This document shows positions 8,777 through 17,328 of a stretch of 64,000 nt of DNA, piece after piece. The stretch is from Microbacterium sp. EYE_78. GTDB taxonomy: Bacteria > Actinomycetota > Actinomycetes > Actinomycetales > Microbacteriaceae. Under the pieces are notes generated by a model. That model was not told the origin of the DNA and ran no database searches. It saw nothing but the letters and a program-made list of their open reading frames with translations. A program made the translations under genes and the position numbers. How positions within the stretch are numbered: position 1 is the first letter of the stretch; each line of letters begins with the position of its first letter. The stretch spans positions 1,116,001 to 1,180,000 of the forward strand of contig NZ_JAHXMY010000002.1 in the NCBI RefSeq assembly GCF_023149035.1. The letters run 5' to 3'.

Positions 8777-10927
8777 TCAGCCGGAGGCGGCAGCCGTGTC
8801 CATGGCATCCTGCAGCTGCGGGATCATCGTCCGGGCGAACGTGTCTGTGAGGTGGTGGTCGTCGGAGTAGACGATGACGTTGCCGAGGACGCCTTTGCAT
8901 CTGGATTCGGTGCAGAAGGTGTCCGTGAAGTCCGCCAGGGTGACCTCCGGCGCGAGCCGCGCCGCCTCGGCGGTGATCTCCACGCCTTTGAGCCCGTTCT
9001 CGCGGCTCACCGAGCACCGCTCCGGCTTGTCGTAATCCGTTGCGACGCAGTTGGGGATGTTCCGCTGCATCCGCGGCACGTCACGCAGCACCAGCACTTG
9101 GATCCCGGCCTCCTCCAGTCGATTCCAGTAGGTCGCAAGACCCACAGCGCCGTTCTGGTCATCGCTCCCGTCATCCACGAATGTCGACGCGGCCGACCAG
9201 GTCGTGATGACGAGGTCGGGCCGGTCCGCCAGGATCTGATCCATCACGTCGGCGTTCGGCGCCGTGCAGACCGTCTGGTTCGCCGCCTCCTCCACCCGTG
9301 GTGTGGGGCTGAACGGGCAGGCGTTGTGCAGGTACGTGCGCAGGCCCCACCCTCCCTCCTCGGCCATGTCGGCCAGCACCGTCGAGTACATGCGAGCGTG
9401 CGAATCACCCACGAGCGTCACGGACATCTCCGCCTCGGCGGGACCTGCCGTGCAGGAGACGGTGTCGGGGTCGCGCTGCTTCGACACACACTCGGCGTCG
9501 CTGAACGCGATGTTCCGGTCCTTCCCGGCGTCGAGGGGGCTGGGCGTCAACGCAACGAGACCGTCCTCGAACGCGGGCAGGGCGGGATCGGATGCGGCTG
9601 CCGCGCCCAGCCGTTCGACGCCCTGGGCCTGCTGAGCGAGCGCACGCCACTGCCCCGCCGTCGCAGCCGTCGCCACGGGATAGGCGAAGGTGAGCGCGGC
9701 CACGAGAAGCATGCTGACCCCGGCGCCGAGGAGGGATCGCTTCGTGGACGTCGCGAAGTACTGAGCTCGGCGGACCGGTTGCTCGATCCACTGGTAGCTG
9801 AAGTGCGCGAGCACGAATGAGACGACCGTCATGCCGACGAGATCGACGTAGCCGATGCTGCGCTGCGAGGCGATGGGCCACAGGACGATGACCGGGAAGT
9901 GCCAGAGGTACAGCGAGTAGGAGCGATCGCCGATCCACTGCGTCACACGCAGTCGCGAGGCCCAGAGCCAGGGGTCCCACCGCGGCAGCGTCACCGGACC
10001 CTCGTCCTCACCTCGCGTCCCGGCCAGGATGACCGCCATGGTGCCGAGGATGACCGGGAGCGCGGCCGCTCCCGGGAACGGCGTCTCGTTGGTCAAGACG
10101 AGAGCGGACAGTCCGATAGCGGCCAGCCCGCCATAGGCGAGGATGTGGCGCCACAGGTGGGACACCCGCCGCAGTGAGATCACTGCGAGGAGTCCGCCCG
10201 CGCCGAGCTCCCACACCCGGGTGGTGGTCACGAAGTACGCGTCAGCCCTGCCGTCCAGCACCATGACGAGGGAGTAGACGAATGAGCCGGCGACGACGAC
10301 GCCGAACATGAGGAGCAGATTGCGGCGGAGCGCGAACTCACCCCCGCGCCCGGCGTCGGACACCCGCGATCGACGAGCCACGACCCAGAGCGCGAGCACG
10401 ACGATGAGCGGCCAGAACAGATAGAACTGCTCCTCGACCGAGAGCGACCAGAAGTGCTGGAATGCGGTCGCGTCGTTCTCCGCCGCCGAGTAATCGACGG
10501 AGTCGCTCGCCAGCACCCAGTTCTGCACGTAGAAGATCGACGCGAGCGCCTGCGTCTGCAGGTTCGCCAACGCAGTGACCGGGACGACGAGCAGGGAGAC
10601 CAGGACCGTGGCCGCGATCGCGACGAGGCTCGCGGGGAGGATGCGCCGCGCGCGAGCTGCCCAGAACGCGCCGAGTCGGACGCGTCCCGAACGCGTTGCC
10701 TCGCGGAGCAGGTGACTCGTGATCAAGAAGCCGGAGATCACGAAGAAGACGTCGACACCGATGTAGCCACCTGTCAGCCGCTCGGGCCGGAGGTGGTAGA
10801 CGACGACGAGCAGGACGGCGATCGCGCGGAGGGCCTGGATGTCGCTCCGGAACAGGCTCGGGACGTGCCGTCCGCGCGTACGACGGCCGTCGGTGACGAT
10901 CGGCAGCTCGCTCGTTCGGGTGTTCAC
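8777..10927 (-). CDS. Membrane acyltransferase with C-terminal SGNH domain (OafA/YrhL type)
   Basis: A 716-residue membrane protein that probably O-acetylates a cell-surface glycan. The N-terminal 380 residues form an acyltransferase-3 domain with about ten membrane helices. It starts with DIQALRAIAVLLVVVYHL (catalytic His) and GYIGVDVFFVISGFLI, followed by FWSLSVEEQFYLFWPL. The C-terminal third is an extracytoplasmic SGNH hydrolase-like domain: LVGDSHARMYSTVL carries the GDS nucleophile, and DDHHLTDTFAR carries the Asp/His pair. This is the full two-domain architecture. The start is GTG 10927, eight bases after TAGAAT. The sugar-transfer ATP-grasp gene at the window start is another cell-envelope candidate, but is not adjacent. 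The substrate is unknown. Confidence 0.9.
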   Translation of the reverse strand: MNTRTSELPIVTDGRRTRGRHVPSLFRSDIQALRAIAVLLVVVYHLRPERLTGGYIGVDVFFVISGFLITSHLLREATRSGRVRLGAFWAARARRILPASLVAIAATVLVSLLVVPVTALANLQTQALASIFYVQNWVLASDSVDYSAAENDATAFQHFWSLSVEEQFYLFWPLIVVLALWVVARRSRVSDAGRGGEFALRRNLLLMFGVVVAGSFVYSLVMVLDGRADAYFVTTTRVWELGAGGLLAVISLRRVSHLWRHILAYGGLAAIGLSALVLTNETPFPGAAALPVILGTMAVILAGTRGEDEGPVTLPRWDPWLWASRLRVTQWIGDRSYSLYLWHFPVIVLWPIASQRSIGYVDLVGMTVVSFVLAHFSYQWIEQPVRRAQYFATSTKRSLLGAGVSMLLVAALTFAYPVATAATAGQWRALAQQAQGVERLGAAAASDPALPAFEDGLVALTPSPLDAGKDRNIAFSDAECVSKQRDPDTVSCTAGPAEAEMSVTLVGDSHARMYSTVLADMAEEGGWGLRTYLHNACPFSPTPRVEEAANQTVCTAPNADVMDQILADRPDLVITTWSAASTFVDDGSDDQNGAVGLATYWNRLEEAGIQVLVLRDVPRMQRNIPNCVATDYDKPERCSVSRENGLKGVEITAEAARLAPEVTLADFTDTFCTESRCKGVLGNVIVYSDDHHLTDTFARTMIPQLQDAMDTAAASG

Positions 10928-10935
10928 GGGCGTCG

Positions 10936-10941
10936 ATTCTA
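10936..10941 (-). promoter_or_regulatory. Predicted -10 hexamer of the acyltransferase gene
   Basis: TAGAAT on the minus strand ends 8 bases before the GTG at 10927. No Shine-Dalgarno sequence is visible, which fits a leaderless transcript. Confidence 0.45.
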
Positions 10942-10980
10942 TTCGGCCTGCCCTGGCAGTCCGCTCTCACCGGCTGCGTG

Positions 10981-12246
10981 TCAGGGTTCCTGCGCGACGT
11001 CGTAGACGTCCCTGATGAGCCACCGCTCGTCGGATTCGACGACGACCACGACCTGCGTCCGCTCCGCGCCCGAGACCCGAACGGCGGCGACACCGCCGTA
11101 CTCATCGACGATCTCGAGGCGATAGGCGCCCGCAGCCGCCTCCACTGGTCGCCACGCGCCGGCGTCCTCCCACACGGCGTCGCAACGGTCCTCGCAGGTC
11201 GCCCCATCGTCCAACAGCGCGCGGGTCGCGGCGATGAGCTCCGGTGGTCCGACGTCCGCGGACGCTGCCGGCGTCACGCTCGACTCCGAGGTGCCGGTTC
11301 CGTCCGACTCGACGCGCTTCCCTGCGTCGGAGGCGGAGGCGGTGCGCGTGTCGGATGCCTCTGCCGGCGCCTCTCCGTCCGTCGGCCAGGACAGCCCCAC
11401 GGCCATGACGGCGACCGCGGCAGCGGCCGCCGGGATCCACAGACGTCTCCGGCTTCGAGCGGTCGCCGCAGGTCGAGGGCTCGCCGAACGTCCTCTTCGT
11501 CCGCGCCGCCGGACTGGGACGACAGTCGCGCGGAGACGCCGCGCGAGTTCCCGATCGACGAATCGAGCGACGACCTCGTGCAGCAGTCGCCCCCGAGCTC
11601 CCCCGACGTCGCGCGGAGGCGAGGGTCGACGCCCAGCGACCGATGCGACCTCCGCCGACACCGCCGCCGTGGGGAGCGGCTCCGCCGCGGCGACGCCGAA
11701 CAGCTCGCCCTCGATGTCCGCCGATTCTCGAACGAGGAGGCGCGGATCCGAGATCGTCGCGGCGGTCCGGTGCAGGATGTCGGCGAGCTGCGGCCCGGTG
11801 TGGTCTGCGACTTCGTGGATCATCGCGACCGTCTCGTCCCGCCACGGCGTCGACCCCGTCAGGGCGAGCACGGGCCGCCCGTCCGACGTGACCCACCACG
11901 ACCCGATCGGCGCATCGAGTCGGTCCGCCTCGAGCGCCCCCCGGAGCGCGCTGACGGCGAAGGTGACGGCCGCGCCGTCGGACAGCTCCTCCGGGCCGAG
12001 GATCGCCTCGACCCGCACCGGGCAGTGCGGCAGGAGCACCTGCAGCCCGTCCTCCCCCTGCGCGAGGTCGAGCGGACGCAGGACGTGCTCCGCATCCGCC
12101 GCTCGCCACGCGGGCGACGACTCGAACGCCGCGGCATCCACCCACACCGTCGGGACCTCGCCTCCGCGGAGGGTCCCCGGAAACGGCGCATCTCCGGGAC
12201 CGAGCTCGCGGAGGGCGGGAGGACGGTCGACGGCGATGGGCTCCAT
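10981..12246 (-). CDS. Hypothetical single-pass membrane protein
   Basis: I do not recognise this 421-residue protein. The first 265 residues look soluble and presumably cytoplasmic. A basic Arg/Ser/Pro stretch follows, then one clear membrane helix at about 270-287 (LWIPAAAAAVAVMAVGL), then a Ser/Thr/Ala/Glu-rich extracytoplasmic linker and a C-terminal domain of about 110 residues. That domain has two closely spaced cysteines (CEDRC) and ends in a hydrophobic strand VVVVESDERWLIRDVYD, similar in style to small NTF2-like or lumazine-binding folds. I chose the ATG at 12246 because AGGGAGGG lies about 8 bases upstream; the ATG two codons earlier is too close to it. It diverges from the DUF4191 gene. 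Confidence 0.7.
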   Translation of the reverse strand: MEPIAVDRPPALRELGPGDAPFPGTLRGGEVPTVWVDAAAFESSPAWRAADAEHVLRPLDLAQGEDGLQVLLPHCPVRVEAILGPEELSDGAAVTFAVSALRGALEADRLDAPIGSWWVTSDGRPVLALTGSTPWRDETVAMIHEVADHTGPQLADILHRTAATISDPRLLVRESADIEGELFGVAAAEPLPTAAVSAEVASVAGRRPSPPRDVGGARGRLLHEVVARFVDRELARRLRATVVPVRRRGRRGRSASPRPAATARSRRRLWIPAAAAAVAVMAVGLSWPTDGEAPAEASDTRTASASDAGKRVESDGTGTSESSVTPAASADVGPPELIAATRALLDDGATCEDRCDAVWEDAGAWRPVEAAAGAYRLEIVDEYGGVAAVRVSGAERTQVVVVVESDERWLIRDVYDVAQEP

Positions 12247-12351
12247 GTCCATCACCCTCCCTCGAGGGCGACCCGAAATGCGCACCGGGGAGCACGCGGT
12301 GGACGAGCGCTGCGAGCGCGCCGGTGGGGAGAAGTCGAGGCGCCGCGAAGG

Positions 12352-12357
12352 TAGGCT
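12352..12357 (+). promoter_or_regulatory. Predicted -10 hexamer of the DUF4191 gene
   Basis: TAGGCT ends 7 bases before the ATG at 12365, and no Shine-Dalgarno sequence fits between them. A leaderless transcript is the simplest reading. Confidence 0.55.
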
Positions 12358-12364
12358 GAGCACC

Positions 12365-13075
12365 ATGGCATCCCGCAGTACCGCGCCCGAGAAGCGTCCC
12401 GGCTTCTTCTCGCAGATCCGCTCGCTCTACACCTTCACGCACAGCGAGTTCCGCTGGCTCCCGTGGGCGCTGGCGGGCGCGCTCGTCCTGGGCATCGCCA
12501 TCGGCGTGGGCATCGGGTTCCTCATCCCGCCCCTCCAGCTCTGGAGCATCATCCTCTGGGGGGTGAGCGGCATCCTCCTCGGCATCCTGTTCGCGATGAT
12601 CCTGCTCACCCGCCTGTCGACCCGCGTCATGTACAAGAAGCTCGACGGCATGCCGGGGGCCACCGGCCACGTGCTCTCCACGGGCCTCGGCCGCCGCTGG
12701 GTCACGTCCGACATGCCGGTAGGCGTCAACCCGCGCACCCAGGACGCCGTCTACCGCGCCGTCGGTCGCGGCGGCGTCGTCATCATCGGCGAGGGCGCGC
12801 GCGGACGGCTCACCCGCCTCGTCAGCGACGAGCGCAAGAAGGTCTCCCGCGTGGCGTCCGGCGTCAACGTCGAGGTCATCTACGTGGGCCACGAAGAGGG
12901 CGCCGTCCCGATCTCACAGCTCGCCAAGACGATCAAGGCGCTCCCGAAGACCGTCGACCGGGCGACGCTCGCGGCCGTCGTCAAGCGCATCGACTCGGTG
13001 TCGCAGTCGGTCACCTCGCTGCCGATCCCGAAGGGCGTCGACCCGATGCGCGCTCGGGCGCAGCGGCCCCGCTGA
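12365..13075 (+). CDS. DUF4191 family membrane protein
   Basis: A 236-residue protein of the actinobacterial DUF4191 family, whose function is unknown. The N-terminus is short and hydrophilic. Two adjacent membrane helices follow at about 35-58 (WALAGALVLGIAIGVGIGF) and 62-82 (IILWGVSGILLGILFAMILL). The remaining cytoplasmic domain of about 150 residues is basic and contains GRRWVTSDMPVGVNPRTQD and GGVVIIGEGARGRLTRLVSDE, the most conserved parts of the family as I remember it. The gene lies upstream of glnA1, as in many actinobacteria, with the small RDD gene convergent between them. The start is fixed by the -10 hexamer just upstream. Confidence 0.88.
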   Translation: MASRSTAPEKRPGFFSQIRSLYTFTHSEFRWLPWALAGALVLGIAIGVGIGFLIPPLQLWSIILWGVSGILLGILFAMILLTRLSTRVMYKKLDGMPGATGHVLSTGLGRRWVTSDMPVGVNPRTQDAVYRAVGRGGVVIIGEGARGRLTRLVSDERKKVSRVASGVNVEVIYVGHEEGAVPISQLAKTIKALPKTVDRATLAAVVKRIDSVSQSVTSLPIPKGVDPMRARAQRPR

Positions 13076-13086
13076 TCCGGCTCGGC

Positions 13087-13515
13087 TCAGCTGCGGACGA
13101 GGATCAGTCCCGACACCTTGTCGTGCAACCCCCGCTGGTCGGCATCCCAGATGACGGCCGGCAGGACGACGACGAGCAGCGCCGTGCGGACGACGGGTCG
13201 CCACAGCCCTGCCCAGCCGCCGGTCACACGCTCGACGCGCATGCCGACGATGCGGTGCCCCGGGCTGCCGCCCAGGGTGGGGATGAACAGGATCTGCAGC
13301 GCCGCGAAGACGATCATCGGTGAGAAGAGCGTCCAGCCGGCCTGCTCGGGCAGCGCGAACTGGTCGTATCCGAGGAACGCGGTCGCGAGGATGGTGGCAG
13401 CGGCATAGTCGATGAAGAGGGCACCGATGCGGCGGCCGGGACGGCCGATGCTGCCCCTGCCGGAGACGGGACGGCCGAGCCGCTCGCCGGGGTAGTCGGA
13501 AGCGGTAGCGGACAC
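13087..13515 (-). CDS. RDD family membrane protein
   Basis: A 142-residue protein of the RDD family, named after an Arg-Asp-Asp motif in its first helix. Here the corresponding segment is RIGALFIDYAAATILA near residues 29-44, with Arg and Asp kept. A second hydrophobic segment (LFSPMIVFAALQILFIPTL) and a third (ALLVVVLPAVIW) follow. The GSPGHRIVGMRVERV segment and the C-terminal GLHDKVSGLILV match the family. Function is unknown; some members affect ion exchange. GTG 13515 is the start because TAGGCT lies 6 bases upstream. It converges on the DUF4191 gene and diverges from glnA1, whose GlnR operator is only about 24 bases away. Confidence 0.88.
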   Translation of the reverse strand: MSATASDYPGERLGRPVSGRGSIGRPGRRIGALFIDYAAATILATAFLGYDQFALPEQAGWTLFSPMIVFAALQILFIPTLGGSPGHRIVGMRVERVTGGWAGLWRPVVRTALLVVVLPAVIWDADQRGLHDKVSGLILVRS

Positions 13516-13521
13516 CAGACC

Positions 13522-13527
13522 AGCCTA
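13522..13527 (-). promoter_or_regulatory. Predicted -10 hexamer of the RDD gene
   Basis: TAGGCT on the minus strand ends 6 bases before the GTG at 13515, consistent with a leaderless mRNA. The GlnR-type operator at 13539-13576 occupies the place where its -35 region would be. Confidence 0.5.
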
Positions 13528-13538
13528 ATCGGCGCCGC

Positions 13539-13576
13539 GTAACATCCTCGAAACACAGGGGATACTGGCGAGCAAC
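13539..13576 (+). promoter_or_regulatory. Predicted GlnR operator upstream of glnA1
   Basis: Four 5-base half-sites (GTAAC, GAAAC, GATAC, GCAAC) are each separated by exactly 6 bases. This matches the published actinobacterial GlnR layout of alternating gTnAC and GaAAC half-sites with 6-base spacers. It ends 10 bases before the glnA1 -10 hexamer, so it covers the -35 region of that promoter. Confidence 0.75.
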
Positions 13577-13586
13577 CGGCTCCGGA

Positions 13587-13592
13587 TAGGTT
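13587..13592 (+). promoter_or_regulatory. Predicted -10 hexamer of glnA1
   Basis: TAGGTT lies 53 bases before the glnA1 ATG and just downstream of the GlnR-type operator. A transcript from here would have a leader of about 45 bases. Confidence 0.45.
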
Positions 13593-13645
13593 CGAGGGGC
13601 GCCTGATCCGACAGGCGTCGACAACGCACCGATCTTGGAGACTCC

Positions 13646-15070
13646 ATGTTCAAAGATTCTTCCGAGGTGCTCGCGTTCATCAAGGACGAGGACGTCAAGT
13701 TCCTCGACATCCGTTTCACGGACCTCCCTGGTGTGCAGCAGCACTTCAACATCCCGGCCTCGACCGTCGACGAGGAGTTCTTCACGGTCGGCCAGCTCTT
13801 CGACGGCTCGTCGATCCGCGGCTTCGCGAACATCCACGAGTCGGACATGCAGTTGATCCCGGATGTCACGACGGCCTACCTGGACCAGTTCCGCGAGGCG
13901 AAGACGCTCGTCATGATCTTCGACATCTACAACCCGCGCACCGGCGAGATCTACCACAAGGACCCGCGCCAGGTCGCCAAGAAGGCGGAGAAGTACCTCG
14001 CCTCGACCGGCATCGCCGACACCGCGTTCTTCGCCCCTGAGGCGGAGTTCTACATCTTCGACGACGTGCGCTACGAGGTGAAGCAGAACTCGAGCTTCTA
14101 CTCCGTCGATTCCGAGGAAGGCGCCTGGAACACCGGCCGCGTCGAAGAGGGCGGAAACCTCGCCAACAAGACCCCGTACAAGGGTGGCTACTTCCCCGTC
14201 AGCCCGGTCGACAAGACGGCTGACCTGCGCGACGACATCACCCTCAAGCTGATCGAGTCCGGCTTCGTGCTCGAGCGCTCGCACCACGAGGTGGGCACCG
14301 GCGGCCAGCAGGAGATCAACTACCGCTTCGACACCATGGTGCACTCGGCGGACGACATCCTGAAGTTCAAGTACATCGTCAAGAACACGGCTGAGGAGTG
14401 GGGCAAGGTCGCGACCTTCATGCCGAAGCCCCTCTTCGGCGACAATGGTTCCGGCATGCACACGCACCAGTCGCTGTGGCTGGAGGGCAAGCCCCTCTTC
14501 TACGACGAGAAGGGCTACGGCGGGCTTTCGGACACTGCCCGCTGGTACATCGGCGGCCTGCTCGCGCACGCCCCCGCGGTGCTCGCCTTCACCAACCCGA
14601 CGATCAACTCGTACAAGCGCCTGGTCAAGGGCTACGAGGCCCCCGTCAACCTGGTGTACTCCGCCGGCAACCGTTCGGCTGCGATCCGCATCCCGATCAC
14701 CGGCTCGAACCCGAAGGCCAAGCGCATCGAGTTCCGCGCTCCGGATGCCTCCGGAAACCCGTACCTCGCCTTCGCGGCGCAGATGATGGCCGGCCTCGAC
14801 GGCATCATCAACCGCATCGAGCCGCACGAGCCGGTCGACAAGGACCTGTACGAGCTGCCGCCCGAGGAAGCGAAGAACATCCCGCAGGTCCCCAACTCGC
14901 TCCTCGACTCGCTCGAGGCGCTGCGTGCCGACCACGAATTCCTCACCCGCGGCAACGTGTTCACGCCTGAGCTCATCGAGACGTGGATCGAGTACAAGAT
15001 CGAGAACGAGATCAAGCCGATCGCGGCCCGTCCGCACCCGTTCGAGTACGAGCTGTACTTCGGGGTCTGA
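13646..15070 (+). CDS. glnA: Glutamine synthetase type I (GlnA1)
   Basis: A 474-residue type I glutamine synthetase that makes glutamine from glutamate, ammonia and ATP as a dodecamer. Landmarks are [17 protein letters not shown] near residue 50, the metal ligands in [11 protein letters not shown], and the ATP/ammonia site segments [17 protein letters not shown] and [15 protein letters not shown]. Near the C-terminus, [14 protein letters not shown] contains the tyrosine adenylylated by GlnE in regulated enzymes. The operator upstream predicts transcriptional control by GlnR. GlnE is encoded 2.3 kb downstream on the opposite strand. The length and every key motif match SigA-transcribed housekeeping GlnA1 of actinobacteria. 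A terminator follows immediately. Confidence 0.97.
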   Translation: MFKDSSEVLAFIKDEDVKFLDIRFTDLPGVQQHFNIPASTVDEEFFTVGQLFDGSSIRGFANIHESDMQLIPDVTTAYLDQFREAKTLVMIFDIYNPRTGEIYHKDPRQVAKKAEKYLASTGIADTAFFAPEAEFYIFDDVRYEVKQNSSFYSVDSEEGAWNTGRVEEGGNLANKTPYKGGYFPVSPVDKTADLRDDITLKLIESGFVLERSHHEVGTGGQQEINYRFDTMVHSADDILKFKYIVKNTAEEWGKVATFMPKPLFGDNGSGMHTHQSLWLEGKPLFYDEKGYGGLSDTARWYIGGLLAHAPAVLAFTNPTINSYKRLVKGYEAPVNLVYSAGNRSAAIRIPITGSNPKAKRIEFRAPDASGNPYLAFAAQMMAGLDGIINRIEPHEPVDKDLYELPPEEAKNIPQVPNSLLDSLEALRADHEFLTRGNVFTPELIETWIEYKIENEIKPIAARPHPFEYELYFGV

Positions 15071-15085
15071 TCTCCCCGTACCGCG

Positions 15086-15116
15086 AAGGCCCGCCGGCGA
15101 CCTGCCGGCGGGCCTT
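15086..15116 (+). terminator. Terminator between glnA1 and glsA
   Basis: A perfect 13-bp stem (AAGGCCCGCCGGC and its complement) with a 5-base loop, 15 bases after the glnA1 stop. It can act for both convergent genes. Confidence 0.8.
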
Positions 15117-15130
15117 CCGCGTTGCCCGCG

Positions 15131-16066
15131 TCAGCAGCGCCCGAACGCGTGCAGCCCGAGTTCGGCGCTCAGGATGTCGGCGACGACGTGTCCGCGGACA
15201 CTCGTGCCCTGCTCGTCGAGCGGCGGACTGATCACACCTGCACCCAGAACGCCGGGCGATGAGAGCACCAGCGCACCGGAGACGCTCGACTTGGCGGGGA
15301 TGCCGACGCTCCGCATCCATCTGCCGGAACCGTCGTACACGCCGCACGTCGCCATCACCGACACCACGTCTCGCGCGATGCGAGGCGAGACCACCTGTTC
15401 GCCCGTGACCGGATTCGCCCCGTTGTTCGCGAGCGTCGCGCCCATGACTGCGAGGCCGCCGACATCGACCATCACCGCGCAGGCGGCGGCGTAGACGGCG
15501 ACCGCGTCGTCGGCTGTCTCGGCGAGCGTGCCTTCGGAGCGCATCAGATGCGCCAGCGCGTGATTGCGATCGCCGCGCAGGTGCTCGTCCTCGGCGATCT
15601 CCTCGTCGACGGCGAGTTGACGCCCGGCGAATGATGACAACCCCTGCAGGATCCGACCCCGCCGTTCGTCGACCGAGTCGCCGTCGACCAGCGACGCGGT
15701 CAGGATCGCCCCCGCGTTCACCATCGGATTCGGTGGTCGCCCGGTTCCACTCTCGAGCTTCACGGCGTCGAAGGCCTCACCGGTCGGCTCGATCCCCACC
15801 CGGTCGAGCGCTTCGCCGTGCGTGTCGGCGAGGGCGAGCGCGAAGAGAAACGGCTTGACCGCCGATTGGAGACTGAAGGCGACGTCAGCATCACCCGTCG
15901 ACCGCAGGGCGCCGTCGATCCCGACGAGTGCGATGCCGAGCATGCCCGGGTCCGCCGCTGCGAGGGCCGGGATGCTGCTATTCACCGCTCCCCCGTCATG
16001 CTCCCCCGCTCGCGCGGCGATCGCTCGGAGATCGAGGGAGGCGAGGTCGGGACGGACGCCCGCCAT
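15131..16066 (-). CDS. glsA: Glutaminase (GlsA family)
   Basis: A 311-residue glutaminase of the serine-dependent beta-lactamase-like fold, which hydrolyses glutamine to glutamate and ammonia. The Ser-x-x-Lys catalytic motif is in FSLQSAVKPF near residue 65. The downstream family segments GRPPNPMVNAGAI, then NNGANPVTGEQVVSP and the glycine-rich SSVSGALVLSSPGVLGAGV, are present. The length is normal for the family. The gene starts directly at the stop codon of the upstream 93-residue gene with no spacer, so it is probably the last gene of the glnA2-glnE-DUF808 run. Its neighbours make the opposite reaction, so its expression presumably has to be balanced against GlnA1/GlnA2. Confidence 0.93.
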   Translation of the reverse strand: MAGVRPDLASLDLRAIAARAGEHDGGAVNSSIPALAAADPGMLGIALVGIDGALRSTGDADVAFSLQSAVKPFLFALALADTHGEALDRVGIEPTGEAFDAVKLESGTGRPPNPMVNAGAILTASLVDGDSVDERRGRILQGLSSFAGRQLAVDEEIAEDEHLRGDRNHALAHLMRSEGTLAETADDAVAVYAAACAVMVDVGGLAVMGATLANNGANPVTGEQVVSPRIARDVVSVMATCGVYDGSGRWMRSVGIPAKSSVSGALVLSSPGVLGAGVISPPLDEQGTSVRGHVVADILSAELGLHAFGRC

Positions 16067-16348
16067 TCAGAAGCCCGGCAGGTTGATGTCCTTCGGGTCG
16101 ACCTCGACGTCACCGACGTCGTCCGGTCCTCCAGTGCCGGGCGCGACCTGCACCTGGTCCTCATCCACGTCGCCGCGCACCTCGTCGGAGACGTGCTCGT
16201 CCTGCTTCTGCTGCGTCTCGGTCTCGCTCCCGGGACTGTAGGCCGTGTCCTGATCGACCTGGTCGGTCTGGGAGTGCGGCGTGTCCGTCGCTGGGGTGGG
16301 CTCGCCGGTCCGGGTCTCGTCCGCCGGGGTCTGGTGATCGCTCGTCAT
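16067..16348 (-). CDS. Small acidic hypothetical protein
   Basis: A 93-residue hydrophilic protein, rich in Asp, Glu, Thr, Gln and Pro, with no hydrophobic core, cysteines or transmembrane segment. It is probably disordered (TETQQKQDEHVSDEVRGDVD). Only the last residues DPKDINLPGF look patterned. The open frame abuts glsA exactly and sits 49 bases after DUF808, and its codon third positions are GC-rich like the neighbours, which argues that it is expressed. I do not recognise a family and give no function. Confidence 0.6.
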   Translation of the reverse strand: MTSDHQTPADETRTGEPTPATDTPHSQTDQVDQDTAYSPGSETETQQKQDEHVSDEVRGDVDEDQVQVAPGTGGPDDVGDVEVDPKDINLPGF

Positions 16349-16397
16349 GCTCGGACGCTACGCCGACGTCGCCGGACCATCGGCCCCCTTGACAGCC

Positions 16398-17300
16398 TCA
16401 GTGCCCCGCGGACGCGTCGGTGCGAGCACGGTTTCCGGTGCGCAGCCGCTCGACGAGGACGATCACCCCGACGATGACGAGCCCGAGGGCGAGTCCGGCG
16501 ATGGCCGAGACCAGGGTCTCGCCGAACCAGACGACGACCGGACCCAGCGCCTCGAGCAGGTGCTCGACGCCATGGAGCAGGTCGGTCGTCCAGTGCCAGC
16601 CGACCTTGCCGACGTTCTCGAGCACCAGATGGCCGCCGACCCAGAGCATCGCCACGGTGCCGAGGATGCTGATGCCGCGGAACACGGCCGGCATCGACCG
16701 GACGATCCGAGCACCGTTGTGACGAACGCGACGGACGGGGCTCTTGGCCATCTTCAAGCCGATGTCGTCGATCTTCACGAGCAGAGCGACCGCGCCGTAG
16801 ACCACCCCCGTCATGAGCAGGGCGATCACGGCGAGGATCGCCAGGGTCGTCCAGACGTCGAGACCGTCCTCGAGGCTGTCGAGCGAGATCAGCATGATCT
16901 CGCTGGAGAGGATCAGGTCGGTGCGGACCGCGCCGAGGACGAGCTTCTTCTCGTCACGCGGCCCCTCCTCCTCGTGGTGCAGGTGGAAGCCGACCCATTC
17001 GAGCACCTTCTCCGCCCCTTCGAAGCACAGGAACAGTCCACCGAGGATGAGGAGGAACGGCAGCACCTGCGGCGCGAACGCCGTGAGGACGAGCGCGATC
17101 GGGATGATGATGAGGAACTTGTTGACGAGCGATCCGAGGGCGATCTTCCCCACGATCGGCAGTTCCCGCGCCGGTGTCACGCCCTGGACGTACTGCGGTG
17201 TCACCGCCGCATCGTCGATGACGACACCTGCCGTCTTCGAGGATGCCTTCAATGCGGCGCTCAGGATGTCGTCGACGACGGCCAACAGACCAACGGACAT
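16398..17300 (-). CDS. DUF808 (YedI-type) membrane protein
   Basis: A 300-residue multi-pass membrane protein of the DUF808/YedI family; function unknown. The N-terminus MSVGLLAVVDDILSAALKASSKTAGVVIDDAA is the usual family start (shown here as consecutive family blocks MSVGLLAVVDDI and KTAGVVIDDAA). The conserved region RELPIVGKIALGSLVNK is followed by a hydrophobic pair and GAEKVLEW. Near the middle, AVRTDLILSSEIMLISL carries acidic residues inside a membrane region. Five to seven helices are likely overall. A Shine-Dalgarno AAAGGA precedes the ATG at 17300. It follows glnE by 28 bases in the same direction and is probably co-transcribed with it. Confidence 0.9.
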   Translation of the reverse strand: MSVGLLAVVDDILSAALKASSKTAGVVIDDAAVTPQYVQGVTPARELPIVGKIALGSLVNKFLIIIPIALVLTAFAPQVLPFLLILGGLFLCFEGAEKVLEWVGFHLHHEEEGPRDEKKLVLGAVRTDLILSSEIMLISLDSLEDGLDVWTTLAILAVIALLMTGVVYGAVALLVKIDDIGLKMAKSPVRRVRHNGARIVRSMPAVFRGISILGTVAMLWVGGHLVLENVGKVGWHWTTDLLHGVEHLLEALGPVVVWFGETLVSAIAGLALGLVIVGVIVLVERLRTGNRARTDASAGH

Positions 17301-17328
17301 GGGGGTCCTTTCCGGACGGATGCGGCGA

